Assembly (NCBI RefSeq): GCF_005405905.1
Contig: NZ_BJHU01000026.1
Location: 62,001 to 126,000, forward strand
Length of the DNA: 64,000 bases
Direction of reading: 5' to 3'
DNA from: Acidovorax sp. NB1
Lineage (GTDB): Bacteria; Pseudomonadota; Gammaproteobacteria; Burkholderiales; Burkholderiaceae_C
This document shows, piece by piece, positions 9,067 through 17,751 of the stretch. A program made the translations under genes and the position numbers. The stretch's first letter is position 1; each line of letters starts with the position of its first letter. Under the pieces are notes generated by a model, which searched no databases, had not been told where the DNA came from, and was given only the letters and a program-made list of their open reading frames with translations.

Positions 9067-9342
9067 ATGACCGACGCCGACATCGAAGCGCAGATCTTCG
9101 CGCTGCTCGCGCAGCGGTCACAGGGTGCAACGATCTGCCCCTCGGAGGTGGCCCGTGCGCTGGCGCCCGAAGGCGACTCGTGGCGCGAACAGATGCCCCA
9201 GGTCCGGCAGGTGGCGCAGGCCTTGGCGCAGCAGCGCCGTCTGCGCGTCACACGCAGCGGTGTCCCGGTGAATGCAACGGCGCCCGGCGGGCCGATTCGT
9301 CTGGGGCTGGTGCGCGGTGACCCCGGTGGGGAGTCACGCTGA
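9067..9342 (+). CDS. DUF3253 protein
   Basis: A 91-residue soluble protein with the DUF3253 pattern: IFALLAQRSQGATICPSEVAR, then WREQMPQVRQVAQAL and a C-terminal GPIRLGL. The fold is probably a small winged-helix-like domain, but no function is established. It lies 66 bases after ung on the same strand, so it may share its transcript. Confidence 0.8.
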   Translation: MTDADIEAQIFALLAQRSQGATICPSEVARALAPEGDSWREQMPQVRQVAQALAQQRRLRVTRSGVPVNATAPGGPIRLGLVRGDPGGESR

Positions 9343-9345
9343 GCG

Positions 9346-10257
9346 TTACCACTGCTGCTGTAGCCGTTCCTTGAGCAGTTCCAGAAACGCCTGCGCCGCC
9401 ACCGGCAGGCTGCGCCCGGCCAGGGTCTGGATCTCGATGTCGCGCAGGTCCATGCCGGGGTCGCTGATGGGCAGGGCCACGATGGCGCCTTCGGCCACCA
9501 GGTGGCGCACGGCGATCTCGCTGGCTACCGACAGCCCGCCGCCCAGTTGCACAAAGTTGACCACCGTCTTGGCATGGTTGCTGATGAGCACGGCTTCGAG
9601 CTGCAGGCCCTGGCGGCTGCAGACGATGTCGATCATCTGGCGCACCGTGGTTTCGGCCGGGGGCAGGGCCAGCGGGTAGGCGGCCATCTGCGCCAGGGTC
9701 ACGCTGCCTGCGCTGGCCAGCGGGTGGCCGGGCGGCAGCAGGGCCAGCACCGGGGCGCTCTGGCGGTAGGCCACGTCGATGTCCTTGTGCGGCGCGCGGC
9801 TGAAGCACAGGCCGATGTCGGCCGCGCCGCTGCGCACGGCGTCGGGCACCTGGGCCGTGGGCAGGGCGATCACGCTGAACTGCACCCCGGCATAGGTGCG
9901 CTGGAACTCCACGCACAGGCGTGGCACCAGCTCGTTGGCAAATGCGTCGGACGTGGCCAGGCGCACCTGCCCGGCCCGCAGGCCCTGCAGCGCACCGATC
10001 TCGCCCAGCGCGCGCTCGGCGTCCAGCAGGGTGCGGCGCGCGTGCACCGCCAGGATCTCGCCCGCCGCCGTCAGCACCATGCCGCGCGGGTGGCGCTCGA
10101 ACAGGGGCGTTCCCAGTTGCGCCTCCAGCCCCGCGATCTGGCGGCTCAGCGCCGAGGCGGCCACATGCAGGCGGGCCGAGGCCTCGGTGAGCGAACCGCT
10201 CTGCGCCACAGCCAGAAAGTAGCGCAGGGTGGTGTCTTGCAGCAGGTGGGGGCGCAT
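9346..10257 (-). CDS. LysR-family transcriptional regulator
   Basis: A 303-residue regulator with an N-terminal winged helix-turn-helix (LRYFLAVAQSGSLTEASARLHVAASALSRQIAGLE) and a C-terminal type 2 periplasmic-binding-protein-like effector domain. The Met at 10257 gives the usual short N-terminus; an upstream ATG at 10311 would add 18 poorly conserved residues. It is divergent from a Bug binding protein across a 150-base spacer, the normal layout for a LysR regulator and its target. The effector is unknown. Confidence 0.92.
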   Translation of the reverse strand: MRPHLLQDTTLRYFLAVAQSGSLTEASARLHVAASALSRQIAGLEAQLGTPLFERHPRGMVLTAAGEILAVHARRTLLDAERALGEIGALQGLRAGQVRLATSDAFANELVPRLCVEFQRTYAGVQFSVIALPTAQVPDAVRSGAADIGLCFSRAPHKDIDVAYRQSAPVLALLPPGHPLASAGSVTLAQMAAYPLALPPAETTVRQMIDIVCSRQGLQLEAVLISNHAKTVVNFVQLGGGLSVASEIAVRHLVAEGAIVALPISDPGMDLRDIEIQTLAGRSLPVAAQAFLELLKERLQQQW

Positions 10258-10407
10258 GGGGGAAGGGGCAGAGGGAAGCCCGCAGTATGCGCCGGTTTGC
10301 CGTGGCGGCAAAGCAGGTTGCTGAAATGCTGGTGGTCAAGCAAGGCGCAGCTTCCTAAGATGGTTCCATCCTTTGTTGTGTCCGATTTCTTTGCGGGAGT
10401 GCTCTGT

Positions 10408-11391
10408 ATGCGTCTACTTTCCTGGGGCCGTGGTGTCTGGGGCCTGGCCGGCCTGCTGGTGCTGGCGTCTGCCGCACACGCGCAAGCGAATTGGCCGGAC
10501 CGCCCCGTGCGGGTGATCGTGCCCTTCCCGGCCAGCGGCGCGACCGACCTGGTGGCCCGCGTGGTCACCCAGCGCGTGGCGGCCGACCTGGGCCAGCAGC
10601 TGGTGGTGGACAACAAGCCTGGCGCGGGCGGCACCCTGGGCACGGCCGAGGCGGCCAAGGCCGCACCCGACGGCTACACCCTGCTACTGACCACCAGCAG
10701 CACGCACGCCATCTCGCCCCACCTGATGCCCAAGCTGGCCTACGACCCGCGCAAAGACTTCACGCCCGTGGCCCATGTGGCTGACGCGCCCAGCGTTTTG
10801 CTGGTCACCAACTCGCTGCCCGTCAAGACCGTGGGCGAACTGATTGCCTATGCCAAGGCCCACCCTGGCAAGCTCAACTACGCCACCAGCGGCAACGGCA
10901 CCATCGTGCACCTGAACACGGCCGCCTTCAGCGCCCAGGCGGGTGTGGAGATGACGCACATCCCTTACAAGGGCACGGCGCTGGCCATCCCTGATCTGAT
11001 TGCCGGGCAGACGCATGTGCTGTTTGACTCCCTGCCCACCGGCATGCCCCACGCCAAGGCCGGACGCCTGCGCGCCATCGCGGTGACCAGCGAGAAGCGC
11101 AGCACCCTGGCGCCCGAGCTGCCCACGCTGGCCGAGTCCGGCCTGCCCGGTTATTCGTCGGTGACCTGGTTTGGTGTGTACCTGCCTGCAGGTGCGCCGC
11201 CCGCGCTGGTCGAGAAGGTGCACAAGGCCTTTGCCAAGGCCGTGCAGGCGCCTGAAGTGGCCGAGAGCCTGGCCAAGCTGGGCGTGGAGCCCGCTGCGCC
11301 GCGCACGCCCGCGCAGTTCGCCAGCATGGTGCAGGCCGACAGCAACCGCTGGGCGGCGGTGATTCGCCAGCACAAAATAAATATTGATTAA
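10408..11391 (+). CDS. tripartite tricarboxylate (Bug/TctC) substrate-binding protein
   Basis: A 327-residue periplasmic binding protein. The signal peptide ends near HAQA and is followed by the family hallmark WPDRPVRVIVPFPASGATD, then DNKPGAGGTLGT and a C-terminal FASMVQADSNRWAAVIR. No TctA or TctB membrane subunits are nearby, which is common for the many orphan Bug proteins of this lineage. The ATG at 10408 has GGGAG nine bases upstream. Its neighbour, a gamma-glutamyltransferase-like gene, may hint at a glutamyl-compound ligand, but this is weak inference. Confidence 0.92.
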   Translation: MRLLSWGRGVWGLAGLLVLASAAHAQANWPDRPVRVIVPFPASGATDLVARVVTQRVAADLGQQLVVDNKPGAGGTLGTAEAAKAAPDGYTLLLTTSSTHAISPHLMPKLAYDPRKDFTPVAHVADAPSVLLVTNSLPVKTVGELIAYAKAHPGKLNYATSGNGTIVHLNTAAFSAQAGVEMTHIPYKGTALAIPDLIAGQTHVLFDSLPTGMPHAKAGRLRAIAVTSEKRSTLAPELPTLAESGLPGYSSVTWFGVYLPAGAPPALVEKVHKAFAKAVQAPEVAESLAKLGVEPAAPRTPAQFASMVQADSNRWAAVIRQHKINID

Positions 11392-11466
11392 CCCCCTGAG
11401 TCGCCTTCGGCGCCTTCCCCCAAGGGGGACGACGCCCTCGGTGCGGGGCGGCCCTTCCTCGGCGTC
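11390..11466 (+). repeat. interspersed repeat family B, copy 1 (hairpin-rich)
   Basis: Starts at the stop codon of the Bug gene. It contains CGCC-TTC-GGCG and the palindrome TCCCCCAAGGGGGA, followed by a GC-rich tail with CGGGGCGGCCCTTCC. The same blocks in the opposite orientation occur at 27083-27213. It may act as a transcript 3' end. Confidence 0.7.
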
Positions 11467-11536
11467 TCTCGCCTGCGCCATGCCTGATCTACCCGCGTCT
11501 GGCTCACCGGACATGGGCCCTGGAGACACACGCTTT

Positions 11537-13147
11537 ATGAATTCCAATTCTCTCGACTGGTCCCTTCCCTACGCCTCCAACCGCAGTGCGGTCATGGGGC
11601 GCAACGTGGTCTCCACCTCGCAGCCGCTGGCGGCGCAGGCGGGGCTGCGCATGCTGCTGGCGGGTGGCAACGCGGTGGATGCCGCCATTGCCGCCGCCAT
11701 GGCGCTCACGGTGGTGGAGCCCACGGGCTGCGGCCTGGGCAGCGACGGGTTTGCCATCGTGTGGGATGGCAAGGAGTTGCATGGCCTGAACGCCTCGGGC
11801 CGCTCGCCTGCGGCGTGGACGCCTGAATACTTCGAGAAGCTGGGCGGCATCCCGGAGACGGGCTGGAACGCCGTCACCGTGCCGGGCGCCGTGTCGGCCT
11901 GGGTGGCACTGTCCAAGCGCCTGGGCAAGCTGCCATTTGCGCAGCTGGCCCAGCCCGCCATCGACTACGCGCGCAACGGTTTTCCGGTGTCGCCCACCAT
12001 CGCCCGCCTGTGGGCGCTGGGCGCGGCCAAGCTGGGCACGCAGCCCGGGTTTGCAGAGTGCTTCATGCCTGACTACCTGGGTGGCCGCGTGCCCCAGGCG
12101 GGCGAAATCTTCCGCAGCGAAGCCCATGCGCGCACGTTGGAGCTGATCGCCGAAACCGAGGGCGAGGCCTTCTACCGGGGCGTGATTGCCGAGCGCATCG
12201 CCGCGCATGCGCAAGCCAACGGCGGCGCCATGACCATGGCCGACCTGGCCGCCCACCAGGCCGATTGGGTGGGCACCATCCAGCAGCGCTTTGGTGACTC
12301 GGTCATCCACGAAATTCCGCCCAACGGCCAAGGCATCGCCGCACTGATGGCGCTGGGAATGCTCGACGCGCATGGCATCGGCGCACACCCGGTGGACGAT
12401 GTGGAGACGGTGCACGCCAGCATCGAGGCCATGAAACTCGCGTTCGCCGACCTGCACCAGTACAACGCCGACATCGACGCCATGCCGGTGAAGCCGGATG
12501 CGCTGCTGAACCCCGACTACCTGCGCAGCCGCGCCGCGCTGATCGACACTACACGCGCTGGCGACCCCGGCTATGGCGCGCCGCGCCCCGGCGGCACGGT
12601 GTACCTGGCAGCGGCCGATGCGTCCGGCATGATGGTCTCCTTCATCCAGTCCAACTACATGGGTTTTGGCTCGGGCGTGGTGGTGCCGGGCACGGGCATC
12701 AGCCTGCAGAACCGGGGCCACGGCTTCAACCTGACTCCGGGCCACGCCAACCAGGTGGCGCCGCGCAAGCGCCCCTCGCACACCATCATCCCGGCCTTTG
12801 CCATGCATGCCGACGGCACGCCGCAGATGGCTTTTGGCGTGATGGGCGGCCCCATGCAGAGCCAGGGCCACACGCAGATGGCGCTGCGCGTGCTGCGCTA
12901 CGGCCAGAACCCGCAGGCGGCGGCCGATGCGCCCCGCTGGCGCATCACCGGTGGCAAGGGCGTGGCCGTGGAGCCAGGCTTTGACCCCGCCGTGGTCGCC
13001 GCGCTGCGCGCGCGCGGGCACGAGGTGACGGTGGAAGAGGGCAACGGCGTGTTCGCCTTTGGCGGCGCCCAGCTGGTGCTGAAGAGCGGCAACAGCTACA
13101 TCGCAGGCTCCGATCCGCGCAAGGACGGATGCGCTGTGGTGTACTGA
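11537..13147 (+). CDS. gamma-glutamyltransferase-family protein (YwrD-like)
   Basis: An Ntn-hydrolase-type enzyme of 536 residues, made as a proenzyme that would cleave itself before Thr354 in PGGTVYLAAAD. The N-terminal half has GGNAVDAAIAAAMALTVVEPTGCGLGSD, a family hallmark. No signal peptide is visible, unlike periplasmic Ggt, so it is predicted to be cytoplasmic like Bacillus YwrD. It may hydrolyse or transfer gamma-glutamyl groups or act on a related amide. I chose the ATG at 11537 over an upstream frame that runs into the repeat. Confidence 0.88.
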   Translation: MNSNSLDWSLPYASNRSAVMGRNVVSTSQPLAAQAGLRMLLAGGNAVDAAIAAAMALTVVEPTGCGLGSDGFAIVWDGKELHGLNASGRSPAAWTPEYFEKLGGIPETGWNAVTVPGAVSAWVALSKRLGKLPFAQLAQPAIDYARNGFPVSPTIARLWALGAAKLGTQPGFAECFMPDYLGGRVPQAGEIFRSEAHARTLELIAETEGEAFYRGVIAERIAAHAQANGGAMTMADLAAHQADWVGTIQQRFGDSVIHEIPPNGQGIAALMALGMLDAHGIGAHPVDDVETVHASIEAMKLAFADLHQYNADIDAMPVKPDALLNPDYLRSRAALIDTTRAGDPGYGAPRPGGTVYLAAADASGMMVSFIQSNYMGFGSGVVVPGTGISLQNRGHGFNLTPGHANQVAPRKRPSHTIIPAFAMHADGTPQMAFGVMGGPMQSQGHTQMALRVLRYGQNPQAAADAPRWRITGGKGVAVEPGFDPAVVAALRARGHEVTVEEGNGVFAFGGAQLVLKSGNSYIAGSDPRKDGCAVVY

Positions 13148-13148
13148 G

Positions 13149-13212
13149 TTTGCTATAAAAATAGGAGCTATCTGCGCTTGTTGGTCGCGCGCAGAGGCCC
13201 TTTTTTTCAATA
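13149..13212 (+). repeat. interspersed repeat family A, copy 2
   Basis: Located three bases after the gamma-glutamyltransferase stop codon. It reads GCTAT, an A-rich segment, GGAGCTAT, TGCGCTTG, GCGCGCAGAGGCC and a T7 run. The GCGCGCAGAGGCC-T7 end could act as part of a terminator. Confidence 0.8.
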
Positions 13213-13221
13213 AGCTGGCGC

Positions 13222-14127
13222 CTACCGGGTCTCGCGCACGGTCAGCCAGGCGCTGGCTGCGCCGCTGAGCACGATGGCTGCAATGCCCGCCATCGACCAT
13301 GCATCCGGCACATGGCGGTACACCAGCCAGCCCGCCAGCATGGCAAACCCGATCTGCGAATACAGAAACGGCGCAATCGTCACCGGCGTGGTGCGTGCAT
13401 AGGCGTTGAGCAGCAGCATGTGGCCCACCGCGCTCGACAGGCCCATGGTGAACATGCCCGCCCACAGCCACGGATCGCTCACCGGTTGCCAGAAGAACGG
13501 CGCGCCCAGCGACACCAGCGCGGTAGCGATCCAGCTGGTGTAGAGCTGCGTGGTGGCGGGGCTTTCCTGGCCCGCCATCTTGCTGCTCAGCACCTGGTAG
13601 CCCGTGCCCGAGGCCAGCATGCACAGCGGCCACAGCAGTGCCCAGGTGAAGGCCTCGCCGCCGGGCCGGATGATGGCCAGCGTGCCCGCCAGGCCCGTCA
13701 CCACCAGCAGCCAGCGCAAAGGGCTTACAGGCTGGTGCAGCCACAGGGCCGCCACCACCGTCACACACAAGGGCACCGTGGCCACGATGGCCGTGAACTC
13801 CGCCAGCGGCAGGGCCGTGAGGCTGATGAAGCCGAACAGGCTGGTCATGGCGAACAGCGCGCCGCGCAGAACCTGAAAGCGGGGCTGTGTGGTGCGCAGC
13901 GCCGAGCGCCCCGCGCGCTGCAGCACAAAGGCCGTGGTCAGCAGCGACTGGAACACGTAGCGCATCCACAGTGCCATGACGATGGGCACACCCACGCTGA
14001 CCAGCTTGCTGGCGGTGTCCAGCAAGGCAAAGAAAGCGCAGGCCACCACGGCCAACGCGATGCCTGCCAGCGCCGCACGCCGGCGGGCTGCAGGGCTGGT
14101 CGATAACGCAGGGCTGGTGGGGCTCAC
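13222..14127 (-). CDS. DMT-superfamily (EamA) transporter
   Basis: A 301-residue inner-membrane protein with about ten hydrophobic segments arranged as two EamA repeats, typical of drug/metabolite transporters. Seen in sequence are [13 protein letters not shown] in helix 1 and [14 protein letters not shown] at the end of the first repeat. The start is the GTG at 14127, which overlaps the queA stop codon as GTGA, so the two genes are translationally coupled. The substrate is unknown, and the coupling to a tRNA-modification gene is not explained. Confidence 0.88.
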   Translation of the reverse strand: MSPTSPALSTSPAARRRAALAGIALAVVACAFFALLDTASKLVSVGVPIVMALWMRYVFQSLLTTAFVLQRAGRSALRTTQPRFQVLRGALFAMTSLFGFISLTALPLAEFTAIVATVPLCVTVVAALWLHQPVSPLRWLLVVTGLAGTLAIIRPGGEAFTWALLWPLCMLASGTGYQVLSSKMAGQESPATTQLYTSWIATALVSLGAPFFWQPVSDPWLWAGMFTMGLSSAVGHMLLLNAYARTTPVTIAPFLYSQIGFAMLAGWLVYRHVPDAWSMAGIAAIVLSGAASAWLTVRETR

Positions 14128-15269
14128 GGCGTGCCGCGTGCGCGCTCCAGCAGCATGGCGTCGCCGTAGCTGAAGAAGCGGTACTGCTGCGCAATCGCGT
14201 GCCGGTACAGGCCCATGATGTGGGCGTAGCCCGCAAACGCGCTCACCAGCATCATCAGCGTGCTCTTGGGCAGGTGGAAGTTGGTGATCAGGACATCCAC
14301 CACCTGGAACGCAAAGCCCGGCGTGATGAAGATGTTGGTGTCGCCCGAGGCCTGACCGGTCTTGGCCCACGACTCCAGCGTGCGCACGGTGGTGGTGCCC
14401 ACGGCCACCACGCGGCCGCCGCGCTGGCGGCAACGCTCCAGCGCCGCGAGCGTGGCCAGCGGAATCTCATACCACTCGCTGTGCATCTGGTGCTCGGCCA
14501 GGTTTTCGGTCTTGCAAGGCTGGAAGGTGCCTGCGCCCACATGCAGCGTGACACTCGCGCGCTCGATGCCGCGCGCGGCCATGTCGGCCAGCACGCCTTC
14601 GTCAAAGTGCAGCGCGGCCGTGGGCGCGGCCACGGCGCCGGGGTTGCGGGCAAACACGGTCTGGTAGCGCTGGCTGTCCTCGGCCTCGTCGGGGTCGTGG
14701 TCGGTGTTCTGGTGGCGCTCGATGTAGGGCGGCAGCGGCAGGTGGCCGTGGCGGTCCATCAGCTCCCAGGGCGACTCGCCCGCCGGGCCGTGCAGTGCAA
14801 AGCGGAACAGCGGGCCGTCTTCGGTGGGCCAGCGGCCCAGCAGCTGCGCGTCAAAGCCGCCCGCCTGGCGGCCACCGGCCATGTGCACCACGCTGCCGGG
14901 CAGGGGCTTCTTGCTGACCTTCATGTGGGCCACGACTTCGTTGCCCTGGCCACCGGCTTCGGCGGGCAGCACGCGCTCGATCAGCAGCTCCAGCTTGCCG
15001 CCGCTGGCCTTTTCACCAAAGATGCGCGCCTTGACCACGCGCGTGTCGTTGAAGACGAGCAGGTCACCCTCGCGCAGCAGGCCGGGCAGCTCGCGGAAAA
15101 CGCGGTCCACCGGCTGCATGGCGCGGCCGTCGAGCAGGCGCGAGGCGCTGCGCTCGGGCGCGGGGTGCTGGGCAATGAGTTCGGGGGGCAGCGAGAAGTC
15201 GAAGTCGCTGAGGGTGAACACGCGGGGAGCGTGGGGCGCGCTGGCTGCGCCGGGGGAAAAATCAGTCAT
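14124..15269 (-). CDS. queA: S-adenosylmethionine:tRNA ribosyltransferase-isomerase
   Basis: Transfers and isomerises the ribosyl part of SAM to preQ1-tRNA, forming epoxyqueuosine. The 381-residue protein begins [14 protein letters not shown] and contains [27 protein letters not shown] and GAGTFQP, all QueA signatures. I used the Met at 15269, which gives a 19-residue lead before FTLSDFDF; a longer frame exists but is not conserved. It sits downstream of the PfkB-type kinase gene on the same strand. Confidence 0.97.
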   Translation of the reverse strand: MTDFSPGAASAPHAPRVFTLSDFDFSLPPELIAQHPAPERSASRLLDGRAMQPVDRVFRELPGLLREGDLLVFNDTRVVKARIFGEKASGGKLELLIERVLPAEAGGQGNEVVAHMKVSKKPLPGSVVHMAGGRQAGGFDAQLLGRWPTEDGPLFRFALHGPAGESPWELMDRHGHLPLPPYIERHQNTDHDPDEAEDSQRYQTVFARNPGAVAAPTAALHFDEGVLADMAARGIERASVTLHVGAGTFQPCKTENLAEHQMHSEWYEIPLATLAALERCRQRGGRVVAVGTTTVRTLESWAKTGQASGDTNIFITPGFAFQVVDVLITNFHLPKSTLMMLVSAFAGYAHIMGLYRHAIAQQYRFFSYGDAMLLERARGTP

Positions 15270-15359
15270 CGTGCTTGAGGGCCGAACGGGCCCGTGCCAA
15301 GGTAAAAATTGCGGAAGGCGCGATTGTCCCACGGGGCTGCAGGCCCTGCAGGTACGGTG

Positions 15360-16322
15360 CTATGGCTGGGGCGTGAACGCCACCGGAGCGGGCACGCTGC
15401 GCACCAGCCGCTGCACATCGTCGGCCTGGGCCAGGGTGGTGCCCGGATGCAGCAGGGCCGCTGCCCCGGCCGCCACGCCCCAGCGCAGCGCCTCGGCAGG
15501 CGCATCGCCCCGGTCCAGCGCCCAGACCAGCGCCGCCAGAAAGCAGTCCCCCGCGCCCGTGGTGCCGGTGGTGGCAGGCACATTCAGCGCCGGGGCCTGC
15601 CACACGCCTTCCCGTGTGGCGAGCACCGCGCCTTGTTCGCCCAGCGACAGGGCCACGGTCTCGGCCGCACCGCTGCGCACCAGTGACTGGGCGGCGGTGC
15701 ACCAGTCGGCGGCGTGCTCCAGCGGCTGCTGCACCAGCTCGCGCAGCTCTCGCAAGCTGGGCTTGGCCAGCGCCACCCCGGCCTGCAGCGCGGCGGCCAG
15801 CGGCGGGCCCGAGGTGTCCACCACCAGGCGGGTGGGAGCGCCCTGCAGGGCCAGCGCGCGGGCCAGCCGGGCGTAGAAGTCCTCCGGTGTGCCGGGCGGC
15901 AGGCTGCCGCTGGCAATGAGCCAGCGCGGCGGTGTGGTTTGGCGGGCCAGCCCGTCCAGGCAGCCTTGCCATTCAGCGGGCTGCAGCGTGGGGCCGGGCA
16001 ACACAAACCGGAACTCCTGGCCTGTGCCGGTCTCGACCACCGAGAAGTTCTCGCGCGTGTCGCCCGCAATGGGTTGCAGCGCCGTGGGCACCCCCTCGTC
16101 GGCCAGCAGTTGTTGCACCTGCGCGCCCGCAGCACCACCCGCCAGCGCCCAGGCCGTCACGTCGGCGCCCAGCCGCTGCAGCACGCGGGCCACGTTGATG
16201 CCACCGCCCCCGGCAAAACGCTGCACCGGGCCACAGCGCAGCTTGTGCGTGGGCGCAACCTGGGCGGTGGTGGTGGCCAGGTCGAGCGCGGGGTTCAGGG
16301 TCAGGGTGATCAGGGCGGGCAC
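15360..16322 (-). CDS. PfkB-family phosphofructokinase-like sugar kinase
   Basis: A 320-residue ribokinase-fold kinase. The N-terminus LTLNPALDLATTTAQVAPTHKLRC is strikingly like E. coli PfkB (6-phosphofructokinase 2). GGGGINVARVLQRLGAD and the C-terminal GTTGAGDCF, which carries the catalytic Asp, are present. It may phosphorylate fructose-6-phosphate or another hexose phosphate such as tagatose-6-phosphate. It is not beside a fructose PTS. It lies 51 bases after the HD-GYP gene on the same strand. Confidence 0.85.
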   Translation of the reverse strand: MPALITLTLNPALDLATTTAQVAPTHKLRCGPVQRFAGGGGINVARVLQRLGADVTAWALAGGAAGAQVQQLLADEGVPTALQPIAGDTRENFSVVETGTGQEFRFVLPGPTLQPAEWQGCLDGLARQTTPPRWLIASGSLPPGTPEDFYARLARALALQGAPTRLVVDTSGPPLAAALQAGVALAKPSLRELRELVQQPLEHAADWCTAAQSLVRSGAAETVALSLGEQGAVLATREGVWQAPALNVPATTGTTGAGDCFLAALVWALDRGDAPAEALRWGVAAGAAALLHPGTTLAQADDVQRLVRSVPAPVAFTPQP

Positions 16323-16373
16323 GAAGGGGCCGGGCGAGGAGGACGGGGCGGTAGTCAGGGCAACCGGGCCGGG

Positions 16374-17651
16374 CTACCAGGCCTTTTCGGCAAAGCCCGA
16401 CCAGAGTTCATTGATGTCCGGGAAGCGCCACTTCTCGGGGTCTTCGCGCGCCACGATCTTTTCGGTGCAGCCGGGGGCGGCCAGGTCCACCAGTTCAGGG
16501 GGGATGCGCAGATCGGACTTGGTCGAGAAGAAAACCTTGACGATGGGGGTGGTGAGGGCCGTGGGGGCCTGTTCGGTCACCACGCCAATGCGCCCCGAGG
16601 TCAGCCGCACCAGCGAGCCCACGGGGTAGATGCCGATGCTCTTGACGAAGGCCTGGAACAGCCGCGCGTCGAAGTGGTCGTTGGTCCACTCGGCCATGCG
16701 GCGCAGCGACTCGGACGGGTCCCAGCCGCTTTTGTAGGGGCGGTCGGAAGTGACGGCGTCGTACACGTCGCAGATGGCCGTCATGCGGGCGATCACGCTG
16801 ATGCCATCGCCCTTGAGTTTGTCGGGGTAGCCCGAGCCGTCGATTTTTTCGTGGTGGTGCAGGCAGGCGTCGAGCACGGCATCGGGCACGTTGCCGCCTT
16901 CCTTGAGCATGTGAAAGCCTTCCACCGGATGGCTGCGCACCACGGTGAACTCCTTGTCGGTGAGCTTGCCCGGCTTGTTGAGCACCGACAGCGGGATGGC
17001 TGCCTTGCCCAGGTCGTGCAGCAGGCCCGCCATGCCCGCCAGGCGGGTCTGTTCATCGTTGAGCTTGAGCTGGCGCGCCAGCGCCACCATCAGCGCACAC
17101 ACGGCCACCGAGTGCATGTAGGTGTAGTCGTCGGCGGTCTTGAGGCGCGCCAGGCTGATCAGCGCGCCCGGGTTGCGGGTGACGGAGTCCGAGATTTCTT
17201 CCACCAGGCTCTGCGCACCGGCCGAGTCCACCGCACGGCCCATGCGGGCTTCGCTGAACATCGACACCACGGCTTTCTTGGACTTCACGCAGATGGCGGC
17301 GGCCATCTTGAGTTCGCCCTGCATGTCGGTGGGGGTGCGATTGCGCACCGGAGGGGGCGGCACGGGCAGGCTCACCTGGATGGGGGGCAGGTCTTCAAGG
17401 CGGCCAAAGTCGGTTTCTATCCTGGCATCCACTTCTTCGCGCGAAACTGAGGTGGTGCCAACGGCTACATCCAGGCCTTTTGAGGTGTCAATCCAACACT
17501 CCTGGATGGCGGTGGCCTGGATGCGCGCCAGGTCCTTGGGATCTTTGAGCACAAACTTGGCGCGCCAGAACGGGTGGTCCATCCATGAGCCGCAGAACTC
17601 GTGCAGGTACATGCCCAGGGTGAGGTGTTGGATTTGGATGCGCTTGAGCAT
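16374..17651 (-). CDS. HD-GYP domain protein, putative cyclic-di-GMP phosphodiesterase
   Basis: A 425-residue protein with an N-terminal DUF3391-like segment (about 1-140) and a C-terminal HD-GYP domain. The metal-binding HD is in LLHDLGKAAIP and the GYP motif in HHHEKIDGSGYP, both intact, so cyclic-di-GMP hydrolysis is plausible. There are no membrane segments. The Met at 17651 (MLKRIQIQHL) matches the family start better than the upstream one at 17681. It is divergent from recG. Confidence 0.92.
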   Translation of the reverse strand: MLKRIQIQHLTLGMYLHEFCGSWMDHPFWRAKFVLKDPKDLARIQATAIQECWIDTSKGLDVAVGTTSVSREEVDARIETDFGRLEDLPPIQVSLPVPPPPVRNRTPTDMQGELKMAAAICVKSKKAVVSMFSEARMGRAVDSAGAQSLVEEISDSVTRNPGALISLARLKTADDYTYMHSVAVCALMVALARQLKLNDEQTRLAGMAGLLHDLGKAAIPLSVLNKPGKLTDKEFTVVRSHPVEGFHMLKEGGNVPDAVLDACLHHHEKIDGSGYPDKLKGDGISVIARMTAICDVYDAVTSDRPYKSGWDPSESLRRMAEWTNDHFDARLFQAFVKSIGIYPVGSLVRLTSGRIGVVTEQAPTALTTPIVKVFFSTKSDLRIPPELVDLAAPGCTEKIVAREDPEKWRFPDINELWSGFAEKAW

Positions 17652-17751
17652 GTTGTGGCAGGACCCGCAAAAACCGCCCATCGTCAGGCGTGACTAACGG
17701 TAACCATGTTAGCCTTTTTGCCCCGTCCTTGTCGTTCGTAAAACCCGTTAC

